NCBI RefSeq assembly: GCF_003755185.1
Contig: NZ_RKIC01000013.1
Span: forward strand, 1 to 64,000
Origin: Frigoribacterium sp. PhB24
Lineage (GTDB): Bacteria > Actinomycetota > Actinomycetes > Actinomycetales > Microbacteriaceae
DNA: 64,000 nt
Reading direction: 5' to 3'
The notes under the pieces are model-generated. The model worked only from the letters and a program-made list of their open reading frames with translations. It was not told the origin of the DNA and made no database searches. Positions 17,404 through 25,231 of this stretch are shown here, piece by piece. The position numbers and the translations under genes were made by a program. Position 1 is the stretch's first letter, and the number at the start of each line of letters is the position of its first letter.

Positions 17404-17463
17404 GCACCACCATCGCGTCGTCGAACCACGCTCCGGGGTGGTTCGACCACACGACGGTGGTGC
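17404..17463. repeat. 60-bp palindromic repeat, GCACCACC family
   Basis: Arms of 26 bases (17404-17429 and 17438-17463) match at 23 positions around CTCCGGGG-like centre bases. It lies downstream of the ATPase gene, after a run of CCCCTGCC-type direct repeats (17330-17390). Confidence 0.85.
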
Positions 17464-17513
17464 GCCCCTCCCCGGAGGCGACGAGCTCTCGGTCAGGGCA
17501 GATCGGCTCCGAG

Positions 17514-17666
17514 CTAGCGGGTGCGGGACGCGGGGCGGGCGCCGCGGCCGCGACGGTCGGCACGCGGGGCACGGGAGGGCAGCACCGCCGCGACCAAGAA
17601 GAAGACGATGCCGAAGATGACGACGATCGACCCGATGACCATGAGGGCGATGATGACGGTTTCCAT
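17514..17666 (-). CDS. 50-residue single-span membrane protein
   Basis: The frame METVIIALMVIGSIVVIF continues as one long hydrophobic helix (residues 3-30) and ends in a 20-residue arginine-rich cytoplasmic tail. GGGAGG lies eight bases before the ATG, one of the clearest Shine-Dalgarno sites in the window. No family is known to me. Composition and the RBS argue that it is expressed. Confidence 0.6.
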   Translation of the reverse strand: METVIIALMVIGSIVVIFGIVFFLVAAVLPSRAPRADRRGRGARPASRTR

Positions 17667-17749
17667 CCGACCATCCTCCCGGGCGGACGGGGTGCGCACA
17701 AGGCGCGACTCCTGAGCATCCGCCGCCCGCGCCTCCTCGGCTCTCGGCC

Positions 17750-17809
17750 GGCGAGTGGGCAGGAACTGTCCTTCCGACGGGGGCGGACGGCACCTTCCGC
17801 CCGCTCGGG
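17750..17809. repeat. Degenerate palindromic repeat flanked by inverted word copies
   Basis: CGAGTGGGCAGG and CCGCCCGCTCG mark the ends of a weakened member of the GAGTGGGCAG family. It is flanked outward by CGCGCCTCCT (17728-17737) and AGGAGGCGCG (17825-17834), an inverted pair of the interspersed word. The rest of the 340-base gap 17667-18009 shows a TAGCGT at 17945 that may serve the next gene, and nothing else. Confidence 0.55.
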
Positions 17810-18009
17810 GCCTCCCGCAGAACCAGGAGGCGCGGGTCGGCGGGGTACGCCTCCCAGCGTCCCGACCGGCGTCCGCGGGCAGACAGTCGTACCACCGGCT
17901 CGTCCCGCACGCCCTCATTCGGCCCGATGACGGTGGTGGGACGTAGCGTCGAGGTCGCCGGGGCGACGGGGGACGTCGACCGGCACCCCGTCTTCTCCGA
18001 GGAGCCCGA

Positions 18010-19500
18010 GTGACCAGCGACACCGCCACCACCCGCCCCACCCTGTTCTGCCTGCACGCCCTCGGCATGAGCCGGCTCGAGTTCGGCCCCGTGACCGAGT
18101 CGCTCGGCGACGAGTTCGAGGTGGTCGCCCTCGACCTGCCCGGCTTCGGTGACGCCACGACCGCCGACGGGGTGACCGTCGACGACATGGTGCGCCAGGT
18201 CACCCGGCAGATCCGCCGACACGGCGCCACGCGATGGCTGCTCGTCGGCCACAGCATGGGCGGCAAGGTCGCCTCGATCGTCGCCGCCCGCACGCTCGCC
18301 GGTCAGGGCGGACTCTTCGGCCTCGCCGGGGTCGTGCTGCTCGCGGCCTCTCCCCCGTCCCCCGAGCCGATGAGCGAGGCGAACCGCGAGCAGATGATCG
18401 CCGCGGCCGCCGACGGCCCGCTCGACGCCGACACGACCCGCGGCTTCGTGGACGACAACGTCGGGGCCCCCCTTCCCTCGGTGCTCGACGACCAGGCCCT
18501 CGCCGACCTGCATCGCGCCTCCCCCGAGGCGTGGACCGCCTGGTTCGACCGCGGCAGCCGCGAGGACTGGTCGGCCGAGGTCGGCACGCTCGGCCTTCCC
18601 GCCCTGATCGTCGCCGGGGGTGCCGACGGGCCGCTCGGTGAGGACGCCCAACGCCGCCTGAACGGCAGCGTCTACCCGCGCGCCACCCACCTGACCCTCG
18701 AGGGGGCCGGCCACCTGCTGCCGCTCGAGCGCCCGACCGAGGTCGCCTCGGCCATCGTCGACTTCTGGCGCGACGACGCCGGGCGGGCTCCCGTGATGTC
18801 CGACGACTTCGCCCGGGTGATCGCGTCGAGCCGCACCGCGTCGAACACGCGCGGCATCCTCGCCAGGCGAGCCGTCGCCGACGACCCGCGCTACGTGCCA
18901 CAGGTGCTGACCGAGGCCCAGCTGACCACGCTGCGCGCCGTCGCCGCCCGAGTCGTGCCGCAAGAAGACCCTGCGCACTCGATCGACCTCGCCGCGCGGG
19001 TCGACGCCCAGCTCGCCGCGGGCTACGGCGACGGCTGGCGCAACGCCGACCTGCCGAGCGACCCCGAGGCCTACGCGCTGGGCCTCGCCGCCCTCGCCGA
19101 CTTCACCGGTCTGACGCCCGAGCAGCAAGACGAACGTCTCGCCGCGATCGTCGCCGGCGACCCCGACGACACCCTCGAGACGGTCGGCGACAGCGGTGGC
19201 GGCGACTCGCACCACGGTGGCGACCAGGGCGAGGCCGGGCTCACCGGCGGCACCCCGGGCAGCACCGACCAGCCCAGCGCCGACGAGGCCCACCCCTTCT
19301 CGGTCGAGCAGCTCACCGCGTGGTTCGAGGACTGCCGGGTCGACCTGGTCAAGCTCTGGCTCGCCCACCCCGCGACGATGGAACGCATCGGCTTCGACGG
19401 TTTCGCGAACGGCCGTTCCGGTCGCGCCCTGCAAGGATTCAGCCGGCTCGGCGCCGGCCAACGAGAGGGCTGGGAACCAGCCATGGAGGTCACCCGATGA
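18010..19500 (+). CDS. Alpha/beta hydrolase fused to a gluconate 2-dehydrogenase subunit 3 domain
   Basis: A 496-residue two-domain protein. Residues 1-258 are an alpha/beta hydrolase with nucleophile Ser82 in GHSMGG, the acidic residue region near GGADGPLG and His in GAGHLLPLE. After a linker, residues 295-490 match the gluconate dehydrogenase gamma-type fold (VLTEAQLTTLRAVAARVVPQ, then FTGLTPEQQDERL and LWLAHPATMERIGFDGFANG). That small subunit normally pairs with a GMC flavoprotein, and exactly such a gene follows with an ATGA overlap. The fusion suggests a hydrolase that supplies the alcohol or sugar substrate, but this is inference. A low-complexity stretch with histidines sits at about residues 395-425. 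The GTG start has GAGGA upstream. Confidence 0.85.
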   Translation: MTSDTATTRPTLFCLHALGMSRLEFGPVTESLGDEFEVVALDLPGFGDATTADGVTVDDMVRQVTRQIRRHGATRWLLVGHSMGGKVASIVAARTLAGQGGLFGLAGVVLLAASPPSPEPMSEANREQMIAAAADGPLDADTTRGFVDDNVGAPLPSVLDDQALADLHRASPEAWTAWFDRGSREDWSAEVGTLGLPALIVAGGADGPLGEDAQRRLNGSVYPRATHLTLEGAGHLLPLERPTEVASAIVDFWRDDAGRAPVMSDDFARVIASSRTASNTRGILARRAVADDPRYVPQVLTEAQLTTLRAVAARVVPQEDPAHSIDLAARVDAQLAAGYGDGWRNADLPSDPEAYALGLAALADFTGLTPEQQDERLAAIVAGDPDDTLETVGDSGGGDSHHGGDQGEAGLTGGTPGSTDQPSADEAHPFSVEQLTAWFEDCRVDLVKLWLAHPATMERIGFDGFANGRSGRALQGFSRLGAGQREGWEPAMEVTR

Positions 19501-21110
19501 AGCTCGACGGACAACGCACGTACGACGAGTCCGAGGTCGTCGACGCGGTCGTGATCGGCACCGGCGCCGGCGGCGCCCCGATCCTCGCCAAGCTCGCCCT
19601 GCAGGGTCTCAAGGTCGTCGCCCTCGAGGCCGGCCGCAACTTCGAGCCCGACGAGTACACGCAGGACGAGATCGAGGCCGTCCAGATCAACTGGATGGAC
19701 GAGCGGCTGAGCGGCGGCGAGACCCCGACCGCCTTCGGTCAGAACAACAGCGGCAAAGGCGTCGGTGGCTCGACCCTGCACTGGGGTGCGTTCACGCCGC
19801 GCCCCGACGAGCGCGACCTGAAGCTCAAGTCGCTGACCGGTGAGGGCGAGGACTGGCCCGTCGATCACGCCGAGCTGATCAGGTACGTCGAAGAGGTCGA
19901 GCACTTCGTCGGCGTCTCCGGCCCGGCCGACTACCCGTGGGACCCTTCGCGTTCGTATCTCATGCCGCCACCGGCGCGCAACGCGTCGAGCGACATGATG
20001 ATCCGCGGCTGCGAGGCCCTGGGCATCCGGGCGACCGACGCCCCCGCGGCCCTGGTCAGTCGTGACTGGCGTCAGGAGCACGTGGGCACCCGCCCGGCCT
20101 GCGTCGGCTGCGGCAGCTGCCACCAGGGCTGCCGCAGCGGCGCCAAGGTCAGCATGGACACCAGCTACCTGCCGATGGCCGTCGCGAACGGGGCCGAGAT
20201 CCGCCCCGAGTCGATGGTCACGGGCATCGAGCTCGACGAGGCCGGCGAGGTGTCGGCCGTGGTCTACGTCCGCGACGGCGTCGAGCATCGCCAGCGCACC
20301 GCCGCGCTCTTCCTCTGCGCGGGCGGCGTCGAGACGCCGCGTCTGCTGCTGCACGCCGGCATCGCCAACAGCAGCGACCAGGTCGGCCGCAACTTCATGG
20401 CCCACGGCGCCACCCAGGTGTGGGGCACCTTCGACACCGAGATGCGCGGTTACCGCGGCTACCCGTCGTCGATCATCACCGAAGACACGATGCGGCCCGA
20501 GGGCGTCGACTTCGTCGGCGGCTACCTGATCCAGAGCCTCGGCGCGATGCCGCTCACCCTGGCGACGACCCTGGCCCGCGGTGCCGGACTCTGGGGCCCC
20601 GAGCTCGTGACGGCGCTCGACGACTACCGCTTCATGGCCGGCGTCGGCATCAACGCCGAGTGCCTGCCGAGTGAGCAGAACCGGCTGACCCTGTCCGACG
20701 AGGTCGACGAGTTCGGCATGCCCAAGGTCGTCGTCACGTTCACGCCGGGCGAGAACGAGAAGGCGATCGACGAGCACGCCGTCGAGACGATGACCGCGAT
20801 CGTCGAGGCGGCCGGTGGGCGCGACATCCGCGTGCTGGCCCGCACGGCGCACACGATCGGCACCTGCCGCATGGGCACCGACCCGGCGACGGCCGTGGTC
20901 GACCCCGACGGGCGCAGCTTCGACGTGCCGAACCTCTGGATCGCCGACAACTCGGTCTTCCCGAGCGCCGTCGTCGCCAACCCCGCGCTGACGATCATGG
21001 CCCTCGGCCTGCGCACCGCCGACCGCTTCCTGGCGAGCGCCGGGCTGACGGGCACCGTCGCCGGCGAGCGCGTCGGGGCCGACGTCTCGCGCGTGGTCGA
21101 CGCGGCCTGA
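19497..21110 (+). CDS. GMC-family FAD oxidoreductase (gluconate-dehydrogenase-like large subunit)
   Basis: A 537-residue flavoprotein with the FAD-binding motif VVIGTGAGGAPILAKLA near the N-terminus, the substrate/FAD region GKGVGGSTLHWGAF, a cysteine cluster CVGCGSCHQGC typical of the membrane sugar-dehydrogenase subgroup, and C-terminal HTIGTCRMG and NPALTIMALGLR. It should oxidise an alcohol or sugar and pass electrons on. Its partner is the C-terminal domain of the preceding gene, whose stop overlaps this start. No cytochrome subunit gene is present, so the acceptor is unknown. Confidence 0.9.
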   Translation: MKLDGQRTYDESEVVDAVVIGTGAGGAPILAKLALQGLKVVALEAGRNFEPDEYTQDEIEAVQINWMDERLSGGETPTAFGQNNSGKGVGGSTLHWGAFTPRPDERDLKLKSLTGEGEDWPVDHAELIRYVEEVEHFVGVSGPADYPWDPSRSYLMPPPARNASSDMMIRGCEALGIRATDAPAALVSRDWRQEHVGTRPACVGCGSCHQGCRSGAKVSMDTSYLPMAVANGAEIRPESMVTGIELDEAGEVSAVVYVRDGVEHRQRTAALFLCAGGVETPRLLLHAGIANSSDQVGRNFMAHGATQVWGTFDTEMRGYRGYPSSIITEDTMRPEGVDFVGGYLIQSLGAMPLTLATTLARGAGLWGPELVTALDDYRFMAGVGINAECLPSEQNRLTLSDEVDEFGMPKVVVTFTPGENEKAIDEHAVETMTAIVEAAGGRDIRVLARTAHTIGTCRMGTDPATAVVDPDGRSFDVPNLWIADNSVFPSAVVANPALTIMALGLRTADRFLASAGLTGTVAGERVGADVSRVVDAA

Positions 21111-21121
21111 CGCGCCTCCCG

Positions 21122-21164
21122 CGACCCGCGCCTCCTGAGCCCCCAGCCCAGGAGGCGCGGGTCG
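21122..21164. repeat. Inverted pair of the interspersed word
   Basis: CGACCCGCGCCTCCTG and AGGAGGCGCGGGTCGCG face each other across 12 bases immediately after the GMC gene. The pair could fold as a 15-bp hairpin and act as a terminator. Confidence 0.85.
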
Positions 21165-21252
21165 CGTCGGTCGGCCGGGATCGTCCTAGGGGCGCGCGGC
21201 GTGGTCCCCCAGGGGGACGCGGACCGTGGGGGCTCGTCCGTAGGCTCGACGG

Positions 21253-21399
21253 ATGGCCTCTCGAACCCTGCGTCGGGCGATCGCGGCCCCGGTGGCGGCC
21301 GCCCTCGTCGTGTGCGGCCGCACCTCCTGCTTCCTCGCGAGCATCCGGGGCACGGCCGAGGGCTTGTCGTTCGGCGTCCAGACCGGGTGCCTCTCGTGA
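21253..21399 (+). CDS. Possible 48-residue protein upstream of the DUF2809-like gene
   Basis: The frame MASRTLRRAIAAPVAAALVV has a short hydrophobic segment and three cysteines. ATG lies six bases after TAGGCT, as in other leaderless genes here. Its TGA at 21397-21399 overlaps the GTG at 21396 of the next frame, suggesting translational coupling. It could equally be the remains of the original N-terminus of that gene. Confidence 0.4.
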   Translation: MASRTLRRAIAAPVAAALVVCGRTSCFLASIRGTAEGLSFGVQTGCLS

Positions 21400-21863
21400 G
21401 GCCGCACGTCGAGTGGTCGCGAAGCGTCCTTCCGGCTCCGACGAAGGACGGTTCGCGACCACTCGACCCTGGGCGCGGGCGGCACGGGCGTGCACGACGA
21501 GCCCGGACCCTGACGGCGATCGCGGCGGCCACGACCGTCGCCCTCGGCGTCGTCGCGAAGCTCGTCGTGCCAGGGCTGGCCGGCGATCTGCTCGGCTCGG
21601 CGCTCTACACCGTGCTGCTCGCCCTGCTGCTCGCGTTCGTCGCCCCGCGCCTGCCCGTCCTCGTCACGGCGGGCACCGCCGCGGTCGCCTCGCTCGGCGT
21701 CGAACTGCTGCAGCTCACCGGGCTGCCCGCCGCCGCCGCGGCGACGTTCCCGCCCGCGGCCTGGGTGCTCGGCACGACGTTCGCGGCGACCGACCTGCTC
21801 GGGTACCTGGCCGGGGGCGTCACGGGGCTGGTGCTGCTCCGGGCCCTGCGCCGCGCCTCCTGA
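21396..21863 (+). CDS. DUF2809-like membrane protein with a repeat-derived N-terminus
   Basis: About 155 residues. From residue 41 on it has four membrane segments with the typical ALYTVLLALLLAFVAPRL and LGVELLQLTGLP patterns of small VanZ/DUF2809-type proteins. The first 30 residues are encoded by a 60-bp palindromic repeat (21408-21467) and give a hydrophilic stretch (VEWSRSVLPAPTKDGSRPLD) not expected in the family. No ATG, GTG or TTG occurs in frame between the repeat and the first membrane helix, so initiation at GTG 21396 is the simplest reading. Function unknown. Confidence 0.65.
   Translation: MRPHVEWSRSVLPAPTKDGSRPLDPGRGRHGRARRARTLTAIAAATTVALGVVAKLVVPGLAGDLLGSALYTVLLALLLAFVAPRLPVLVTAGTAAVASLGVELLQLTGLPAAAAATFPPAAWVLGTTFAATDLLGYLAGGVTGLVLLRALRRAS
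21408..21467. repeat. 60-bp palindromic repeat inside a reading frame, GTCGAGTGG family
   Basis: GTCGAGTGGTCGCGAA opens and TTCGCGACCACTCGAC closes the element. The 24-base arms differ at one position around a 12-base loop. It is translated in frame as part of the DUF2809-like gene. Confidence 0.92.
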
Positions 21864-21886
21864 CCTCGCCACCCCGGGAGGCGCGG

Positions 21887-21946
21887 GTCGAGTGGGCAGG
21901 AACGGTCCCTCGTCGAGGCGGGAACGACGTTTTCCGCCCACTCGAC
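21887..21946. repeat. 60-bp palindromic repeat, GTCGAGTGG family
   Basis: It begins GTCGAGTGGGCAGGAACGG and ends TTCCGCCCACTCGAC. It starts directly inside a copy of GGGAGGCGCGGGTCG (21877-21891), so word and palindrome share bases. It lies between two convergent genes. Confidence 0.9.
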
Positions 21947-21969
21947 CGGCACGAGCACCAGCGGCGGCG

Positions 21970-22791
21970 TCAGGTCGTGAAGACGTCGTCGAGCGTGACC
22001 GTCCGCAGGCCCCGCTCGGTGATCAGCGCCGTCAACTGGTCGAAGACCGTGGTCACCGGCAGGTGGTTCGCGTGGCCGATCACGATGTGCTGCGGCAGGA
22101 ACCACTCGGTGGCGAACTGCACGACCTGCTCGGGCGTGATCAGGCCCGAGTCCGACAGCGAGCCGTACCAGAGGACGGGTGACGTGTAGCCGATGCTCGC
22201 GGCCGCCGCGTCGACCCGGGCGTCGTGGTAGCCGAAGGGTGGTCGGAAGAACGGGCGCATGTCGACCCCGTAGGTCTGCTGCACGAAGTCGTGGTCGCGC
22301 TGCAGCTGCGAGACGATCTCGGCGTCGCTGCACGTCGTGAGGGCGGGGTGGCTCCAGGTGTGGTTGGCCAGCTGGACCTGGCCGGACGTGACGAGTGGGC
22401 GCAGCAGGTCGGCGTGGTCGGTCCAGCCGGGCTGTGAGCCGTTCAGGAAGAACGTCAGCCTCGTCCCCGTCGCCGCCGCGAACTCGGCGTAGAGCCGCAC
22501 GACCTCGCTGTCGGCTCCGTCGTCGACGGTCCAGGCGAGCAGGTTCCCGTCGCCGGGCAGGCCGGTCGACGTGCCGGGCGGCACCGGTACGCGCGCCAGG
22601 GACGGCGCCGTGGGTGTCGGCGTCGGGGTCGGGGTCGGGGTGGGCGTCGGCGTCACGGGGGCCACGCCGGTCGGGCTCACGGAGGCGCTCGCCCGGGCCG
22701 ACGGGACCAGCTCGTCGGGTGCCGACGCGCACCCCGCGAGGGCGAGGGCCAGCGACGCCCCCGATACCGACAGGAACGACCGACGATCCAC
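21970..22791 (-). CDS. Polysaccharide deacetylase lipoprotein (CE4 family)
   Basis: A 273-residue exported lipoprotein. MDRRSFLSVSGASLALALAGC is a lipoprotein signal, followed by a (Thr-Pro) repeat linker at about residues 46-62. The NodB-type domain has TVDDG (motif 1, normally TFDDG), HTWSHP (metal-binding histidines) and RPPFGYHD (motif 3). Members remove N- or O-acetyl groups from peptidoglycan, chitin oligomers or xylan; which one is not clear. No RBS better than weak is visible. It is flanked on both sides by palindromic repeats. Confidence 0.88.
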   Translation of the reverse strand: MDRRSFLSVSGASLALALAGCASAPDELVPSARASASVSPTGVAPVTPTPTPTPTPTPTPTAPSLARVPVPPGTSTGLPGDGNLLAWTVDDGADSEVVRLYAEFAAATGTRLTFFLNGSQPGWTDHADLLRPLVTSGQVQLANHTWSHPALTTCSDAEIVSQLQRDHDFVQQTYGVDMRPFFRPPFGYHDARVDAAAASIGYTSPVLWYGSLSDSGLITPEQVVQFATEWFLPQHIVIGHANHLPVTTVFDQLTALITERGLRTVTLDDVFTT

Positions 22792-22927
22792 GCGCGACCC
22801 CTTCGACGAACCGACCCGCCCGCACCGGGCGCCGATCGATCAGCCTGGCACGAGGGGCGGGCCGGTCGCAGCCACGGCACCCCGATCTCATCCTCGCCGC
22901 CGACCAGGCTCCGCCGTCCGACGGACC

Positions 22928-22970
22928 CGACCCGCGCCTCCTGCCCTCGCCGCCGAGGAGGCGCGGGTCG
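22928..22970. repeat. Inverted pair of the interspersed word
   Basis: CGACCCGCGCCTCCTG at 22928-22943 and GAGGAGGCGCGGGTCG at 22955-22970 face each other, separated by 11 bases. The second copy runs straight into the palindrome that follows. Confidence 0.88.
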
Positions 22971-23026
22971 AGTGGGCAGCAACGGTCCCTCGTCGAGGCG
23001 GGAAGGACATCTTCCGCCCACTCGAT
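22967..23026. repeat. 60-bp palindromic repeat, GTCGAGTGG family
   Basis: GTCGAGTGGGCAGCAACGGTCC opens and CTTCCGCCCACTCGA closes it. It is nearly identical to the element at 21887-21946, about 1.1 kb away, and shares the centre CTCGTCGAGGCGGGAA. The remaining bases of the 278-base gap (22792-23069) hold the deacetylase promoter region and nothing else I can name. Confidence 0.9.
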
Positions 23027-23069
23027 CGGCGCGGGCGCGGGCGCGACCGCGGGCGCCAGGGCCGGCGGG

Positions 23070-25223
23070 TCAGCTCGCGGAGGCCCGCCCGCGCCAGAGC
23101 AGCCAGACGAAGTACGGCGTGCCGATGACGGCGGTCAGCAGCCCGGCACCGAGCTGTGCCGGGGCGATCACCGTGCGGCCGAGCACGTCGGCGGCGCACA
23201 CCAGCACCGCGCCGAGCAACACGGCGACGGGCAGCACCCGTGCGTGGCGCCGCCCGACCAGCGACCGGGCCGCGTGCGGGGCGACGAGCCCGACGAACCC
23301 GACCACGCCGACGGCGGACACGGCCGTCGCCGTGAGCAGCACCGCCAGCGACAGGAACACCAGCCGCGACTGCGAGAGCGAGACCCCGAGGAGGCGCGGG
23401 GTGTCGTCGTCCACCCCGAGCAGGTCGAGCCGGCGACGCAGCAGCACGACCACGACGAGGGCGGCGACGAGCACCAGCGACACCGGCACGATGTCGTCCA
23501 GCGTGCGGCCGTAGGTCGAACCGGACAGCCAGGTGAGCGCCTTCGCGCCGTTGAACGGGTCGGTCAGGACGATCAGCAAGCTGATCGCCGCCGTCGTCGC
23601 GGTCGAGACGCCGATGCCGATCAGCACGAGCCGGTTCTGCGGGAAGCCCCCTCGTGAGGCCAGGCCGAACACGACCACGGCCGTCAGGACGGCTCCGGCG
23701 AACGCGGCCCCCGCGACGCCCCAACCGCTCACGAGCGGGACGGTGGTGACGAGCAGCACGGCCCCCAGGCCGGCACCGCCGGTCACCCCGAGCAGACCGG
23801 GCTCGGCGAGGGGGTTCCGTGTGACGGCCTGCACGAGCGTGCCGGCCAGGGCCAACGCGGCGCCCGCCGCGAGCGCCCCCACGACCCGGGGGACGCGCGT
23901 GTCGAGCACGTAGGTGACGACGCGGCCCGAGCGGCCGGCGGCCCAGTTCGCGACGTCGCCGAGCAGCAGCTTGGCGTCGCCGAGCAGCACCGAGCCGAGC
24001 ACGACGGCGACGAGAGCGGCTGCGACGACCAGCAACACCACCGCGAAGCGCCGTCGCGAGACCACGGGGTGCCGGTCGATGGGGGTGACGCCGCCGTGGT
24101 CGCGGGCGCGGAACGCCAGCACGACCAGGAACACGGCCCCGAGCAGCGAGGTCACCACGCCGGTCGGCACCTGCACCGAGGTCTCGGCACCGACCAGGGC
24201 GCGCAGCAGCACGTCGGCGCCGAGCACGAGGGCCGCCCCGGCGAGTCCCGCGAGCGGGAGGAAGACGACGAACCGGCGGACGGCGGGCACGGCCCGACGC
24301 AGCAGCCGGACGAGAGCGGGGGCGCAGAGTCCGACGAAGCCGATCGGACCCGCGAGGGTGACGGCGGCGGCCGAGAGCAGCACGGCCGCGAGCACGGTCA
24401 CCACGCGGGTGGTGCGGACGTCGACGCCGACGCTGCGAGCGGCGTCGTCGCCGAGGGCGAGGGCGTCCACGCGGAGGTTCATCGCGACCAGCACGAGCAG
24501 GCCCACGACGATCACCGGGGCGAGCTGGGCGACCCCGTCGAAGCCGTTCTGCGAGATGCTGCCCTGTCCCCAGGCGTAGAGGCCGGCGGTCTGCTGCGGG
24601 AAGAGCAGCAACAGGGCGCTCGTGACCGAGGCGAGGCCGAGGGCGAGGGCGCTGCCGGCGAGCACGAGCCGCACGGTGCCGGCTCCCAGGCCGGACAGGG
24701 CGAGCACGAGCCCCGCGGCGAGCAGTCCGCCGACGAACGCGACGCCGGACGACGCCAGCAGGGGCAGGCTGAGGCCGGTGACGGCGGCGACGGTGAGCGC
24801 CACGTAGGCACCGGCGTTCACGGCGAGGGTGTCGGGTGAGGCGAGCACGTTGCGGCTCATCTGCTGCAGGGCCGCCCCGGCCGCTCCGAGGGCGACGCCG
24901 ACGAGCAGGCCCGCGACCATCCGCGGGAGGCGCGAGGCCACCACCACGGACGCGTCACCGGCCGTCGCGGTGCCGGTCAGCGCCTGCCAGACCTGCCGGG
25001 CGCCGACGTCGGCGGTGCCCTGCGTGACGTCGACGAGGGCGAGCACCACGACGACGGCGACCAGCGCGACCGTCACGCCCACCGACCCGAGCGTGAGCCG
25101 GCGGGGGGCGGCGAGCCGCGCCTCCTGGGCTCGTGCCGCGCGGAGCGCCCGCTCGTCGGGCCCGGTGGCGGGCTCGCCGAGCCGGGGCGGCGCGGGGTCG
25201 GTGGGGGTGACGGTCGTGCTCAC
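23070..25223 (-). CDS. Fused double FecCD-type siderophore permease (system 2)
   Basis: A 717-residue membrane protein containing two complete FecCD permeases in tandem, as in FhuB. Half one (about residues 45-375) has SRLPRMVAGLLVGVALGAAG and SRNVLASPDTLAV; half two (about 395-710) has TRVPRVVGALAAGAALALAG and TRNPLAEPGLLGV. One polypeptide thus supplies the whole channel. It starts with GTG nine bases after the stop of the binding-protein gene, completing an ATPase, binding protein, permease operon. In system 1 the same role needs two genes. Confidence 0.92.
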   Translation of the reverse strand: MSTTVTPTDPAPPRLGEPATGPDERALRAARAQEARLAAPRRLTLGSVGVTVALVAVVVVLALVDVTQGTADVGARQVWQALTGTATAGDASVVVASRLPRMVAGLLVGVALGAAGAALQQMSRNVLASPDTLAVNAGAYVALTVAAVTGLSLPLLASSGVAFVGGLLAAGLVLALSGLGAGTVRLVLAGSALALGLASVTSALLLLFPQQTAGLYAWGQGSISQNGFDGVAQLAPVIVVGLLVLVAMNLRVDALALGDDAARSVGVDVRTTRVVTVLAAVLLSAAAVTLAGPIGFVGLCAPALVRLLRRAVPAVRRFVVFLPLAGLAGAALVLGADVLLRALVGAETSVQVPTGVVTSLLGAVFLVVLAFRARDHGGVTPIDRHPVVSRRRFAVVLLVVAAALVAVVLGSVLLGDAKLLLGDVANWAAGRSGRVVTYVLDTRVPRVVGALAAGAALALAGTLVQAVTRNPLAEPGLLGVTGGAGLGAVLLVTTVPLVSGWGVAGAAFAGAVLTAVVVFGLASRGGFPQNRLVLIGIGVSTATTAAISLLIVLTDPFNGAKALTWLSGSTYGRTLDDIVPVSLVLVAALVVVVLLRRRLDLLGVDDDTPRLLGVSLSQSRLVFLSLAVLLTATAVSAVGVVGFVGLVAPHAARSLVGRRHARVLPVAVLLGAVLVCAADVLGRTVIAPAQLGAGLLTAVIGTPYFVWLLWRGRASAS

Positions 25224-25231
25224 GGTGCCGG

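Noticed and set aside
21122-23026. Insertion-sequence ends around the DUF2809-like and deacetylase genes
   Set aside because: The repeats are short palindromes; there is no transposase frame or target duplication between them.
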